Below are positions 61,124 to 64,000 of a stretch of 64,000 bases of DNA, piece after piece. The stretch is from Prostheceraeus crozeri. Lineage: Eukaryota; Platyhelminthes; Polycladida; Euryleptidae. Where the stretch lies: positions 271,996 to 335,995 of the forward strand of contig CAJQUW010010284.1 of assembly GCA_907163375.1 (NCBI GenBank), read 5' to 3'. Made by a program: the position numbers and the translations under genes. Position 1 is the first letter of the stretch. Each line of letters starts with the position of its first letter. The notes below the pieces were generated by a model. That model was not told the DNA's origin, ran no database searches, and saw nothing but the letters and a program-made list of their open reading frames with translations.

Positions 61124-62389
61124 GTCCCTTCCAGTGAGAATCCTTCCTTGAGAAATTAGTCTAATGATATAATGATACTTGTGAGATTTTGAGCCTCTGT
61201 GTGTAAATTTTGTTTCTTTTTACCTTCTACTTTCTCACATTCATCTATTTTTTGTTTTCATATGTTGTACACAATTTGACTTCAGAAATGTTTTCTAATT
61301 ATCGTTTGTGTGAATTCATATGGCGAATATTGGAATTTCAACAAAAAATACATACGAGTGATTGAGAAGGTGTTTTCCTGCCTAAAATAGTCGTTGCTTC
61401 GTTACCGTAGCAGCCATTCCCTCTACGTGTAGGTGAGGGTGGGGCACATTGCACATGCTTTTGCTGTTTTCTCGATAGGTCGGATATACTAAATCAAATG
61501 AACCAAAAGCAAACTCGGATGAAAAGTTGAGGACATGCTAAGTAATCTGTGATTTGTTAAACGTTTCTGTGACATTTCATCTTCACAATTTCTACCAGAG
61601 TGGTTCAATGTGCCCCGTACGTGGGGCACTTTGAACCACTCCTAATCTATTTTTAATCATATTCCTATATATATCAGCTATTTTGAAAGGTAATTAAAAC
61701 AAATGCTCACATATAGCATATAAAAATAAGAACACTGCTAAGTGATTGCTGCTGAAACTTGCGTGACTGCTTTTCAATTATCAAATCTTCTCTAAAACTA
61801 CTTTAAACCTCTTATTTTGAGGCAATTTAGCGATTTAGGAATGCGCATGTTCAAGTTGCCTTTACTTTGAGACACCTCTTGTACCTAAAAATATGTTTTG
61901 GTTTCTTCAAAATTACTTTTATCAGTTTATGAAGCCATGTTTATTGTCGTTTACACTATTTCTGATTCAAAAACGGTAATTTAGGATCGAGAATCAATCA
62001 ACACCGTAATCAGCAACCAACTGCACTCGTTACAGGATGCAAGCTTATTCGGCTTGTTCATAAAGTTTCTTTAATTGTAAATCAAAACATTTATAGTGCG
62101 AATAAACTCCGTGCACCCTCTGATTTTGTTTCAAGAAATTAACTATTTGGCATGACTATGCTGGTGCAATAAAAATGACCGCTTAGGCGATCAGGAATTG
62201 CTCTCTGCGTCGTCAATTCAACGTTTCAGGTTAATTGGTTGGATAGAATGCAGATTTTCAGGTTGTGCGAATCGTCTCTTGAATTACTAATTCCCCGCGT
62301 ATCTACCACGCCATTTTGACGGGCTGTCTGCATTCTCAAAAGAAATTAATATATTCTTATGAACAAATACACGATGATAGTCACTTAAT
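61124..62389. other. 3' flank of the TBC gene
   Basis: Presumed 3' UTR then intergenic DNA. No convincing AATAAA lies close to the stop; one is near 62099. Includes the 61598-61641 palindrome. Confidence 0.4.
61598..61641. repeat. 44-bp GC-containing palindrome downstream of the TBC gene
   Basis: GAGTGGTTCAATGTGCCCC and GTGGGGCACTTTGAACCACTC form a hairpin with about one mismatch around a short centre. A related GTGGGGCACATTG word lies near 61438. It is too far from the stop to call a terminator, and it is eukaryotic. It may be a transposon end. Confidence 0.5.
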
Positions 62390-62690
62390 GGTTAAAAATG
62401 AATATCAGCATTCAACAGCCAGGAACGAGAAGTCTCGTCAACTGTGACCATATCACCTTGCGGTCTGAACCACTTGCATTGTAGGACGTGGACTGTCATC
62501 TGTTCTTGGCCGCACATGCATGTGCCGGATTGTGCAAGACCGATCCGGAACATGAAGGCACGAACTCTTCCATGTCCAGAGCGCAGACGATTCAACTGCA
62601 CCCATTTAGCTCTTTTCAGCTTGAAACCAGGAGGTCGACATGTTGGTCTTGCAATGAAGTGTCGAAGTTGGCATGTCTCCTGAAGTATGC
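62390..62690 (-). pseudogene. 3' fragment of the Jockey-like LINE family
   Basis: The minus strand reads KLKRAKWVQLNRLRSGHGRV, then FRIGLAQSGTCMCGQEQMTV and HVLQCKWFRPQGD, with the CxC...H...C pattern at the C-terminus of this LINE family. The first half matches the end of the element at 38200-39993. Only this 3' piece is present. Confidence 0.75.
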
Positions 62691-64000
62691 AGTGAAAATC
62701 TGTATTTTTTCTGTCTTTTTTTAATCTGTAATCTCCTCTGTATACAGTGAAAATTTTTATATAAAAAGATTCAATCTTTTGCGGAGATTGCGTTCCCGTG
62801 GTCCAAAAAATTATTTGAGCACTTTTGAAAAAAGTCAAAATTTGTCAATTTATATACTACCGAGATGACTCTCCTATATCAGTAGTATGAAGCAAGTTGG
62901 ATATCCAAAGGAATGAATATATGCTGAAAGGCATCCTAAATAAGCGGAAATCAAGCTGATTATCGACGGAAACTCATGAATTGTATCATAATGAAAGTCT
63001 TCATGAAAAAGTAGCGATCTTATTCGTACTTTCTTGGCTGAAATTTCAAGTTTTTAATTCAATTTTCACCGGCATGATTTTGTGATTCACTAAATTCATG
63101 TTTCATTTCTTGAATCTGAATATTGATGTGGAACCATTTACATCTTTCAAAGTCAATTGAAATCATTGTCTTTGATTATGTTATTTTGCTCTACCAGTGG
63201 CATGCTTTTCATATGATCACGCTTAAAGAAGATTCTCTTGAGGTTCAGCATGAAAGCAATAGCAGGTCAGTTGCATTAACAAAACAAATAATTTAACAAA
63301 CATTACTTATCCAAGGTTATCATGACACGGACGATATGTAAAATAATTTCATTTCCATCTGCTTTATACTATCATGATCTGTCGATTCCGTTGTAAATTC
63401 TTCAAAAATGCATAAATATGCATATCTCACATTTGGAAACAATTCCAACTGTACCTCCCTTGAGTTCATTTAATAAATTCGAAAGTGTATGCACATTGGG
63501 GATTTAATAAATGCGGAGTTACCACTCTACCTAATATATCTACTCTATGCGTCGAAGTAACAACTACAGTTCGTATTCTGGATGGGTACGTAAGCCTATT
63601 TGAAGCACAAAAGAGAAAACGGGTCCGATGAACTTATAAGTAGTGTTATGACCACATTTCGTAGGTGCCAAAATACCTCCTTTAAAAAGTCATCTAAGGC
63701 TCATTTTTATTAAGGATTAAATGATTACAGGAATTGGAAAAATCTGTAGAAAAAATTAAGTTTTTGTCTTTATGGGACCATTGAACCGGCCCATAAATCT
63801 TTGAATCATTGTATCCTATAAGTCACTGTATGACCCTTTGGGCTTTCAAAATGGACCCTTGCTAATAACGTAACACATGGTCACCATATCTCTCCGGACC
63901 TGCGGACCCTTTTGTACATTCAATACGGACCATTTTGCTTAAAAGTGTAGATGAATGGATGTTCTGGGTGCATTTGCAACCCACTGACTCTTCGAAGTGA
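62691..64000. other. Non-coding to window end
   Basis: AT-rich. Near 63760-63930 GGACC(C/A) words recur (GGGACCATTG, GGACCCTTGC, GGACCCTTTTG). No gene or transposon recognised. Confidence 0.4.

Noticed and set aside
1-64000. CRISPR arrays, bacterial operons, ribosome binding sites or Rho-independent terminators
   Set aside because: The sequence is clearly eukaryotic. The regular arrays present are minisatellites without unique spacers.

Overview
The window reads as nuclear DNA of a marine invertebrate animal. It is AT-rich, its genes are broken by large introns with GT..AG junctions, and the introns are packed with relics of many transposon classes (LINEs, Penelope-like elements, SINEs, MITEs and a P-type DNA transposon). 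The protein families point to a bilaterian, possibly a deuterostome or lophotrochozoan. I cannot name the species from sequence alone.

Main gene (8355-45510, + strand): the 3' half of a voltage-gated sodium channel alpha subunit. Thirteen exons join in phase without a break. They encode the pore loop of domain II, the II-III linker, domains III and IV and a C-terminal EF-hand/IQ region ending at a stop codon (about 1,074 residues). The exons for domains I and II S1-S5 must lie upstream of the window. The selectivity-filter residues visible are Glu (DII), Glu (DIII) and Ala (DIV), so this is a DEEA-class (invertebrate Nav2-type) channel and not a DEKA channel. The usual IFM/MFM inactivation triplet is replaced by AFL.

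Inside the channel introns: (i) 27525-31729 is a complete P-element/THAP9-type transposon with a four-exon, uninterrupted 920-residue transposase, inverted terminal repeats and a perfect 8-bp target duplication. (ii) 17549-20995 is a large 19-bp minisatellite with higher-order structure, split by a decayed LINE. (iii) CR1-like and Jockey-like reverse transcriptase fragments lie at 21665-22545 and 38200-39993. (iv) 35523-35648 (minus strand) is a compact unit joining a tRNA-like Pol III promoter to a well-formed hammerhead ribozyme. (v) There are several MITEs, including a piggyBac-like one and a hAT-like family whose copies also occur downstream of the channel, one nested inside another. Two near-perfect foldback insertions (1443-1883 and 54285-54644) and an older one (9606-9844) share an unusual plan: 10-12 bp direct repeat, arm, loop, inverted arm, 29-41 nt one-sided tail, direct repeat. 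Two of them carry a hammerhead-like GAAACGTC core. Together with two relic GIY-YIG endonuclease fragments, this suggests a broad Penelope/ribozyme footprint.

Second gene (49201-61123, + strand): a TBC-domain (Rab-GAP-like) protein. Its large last exon (60021-61123) lacks the usual catalytic Arg and Gln finger motifs. A plausible 5' exon at 49201-49459 joins it in phase. The remaining sequence is intron or intergenic DNA in which I see no further genes.
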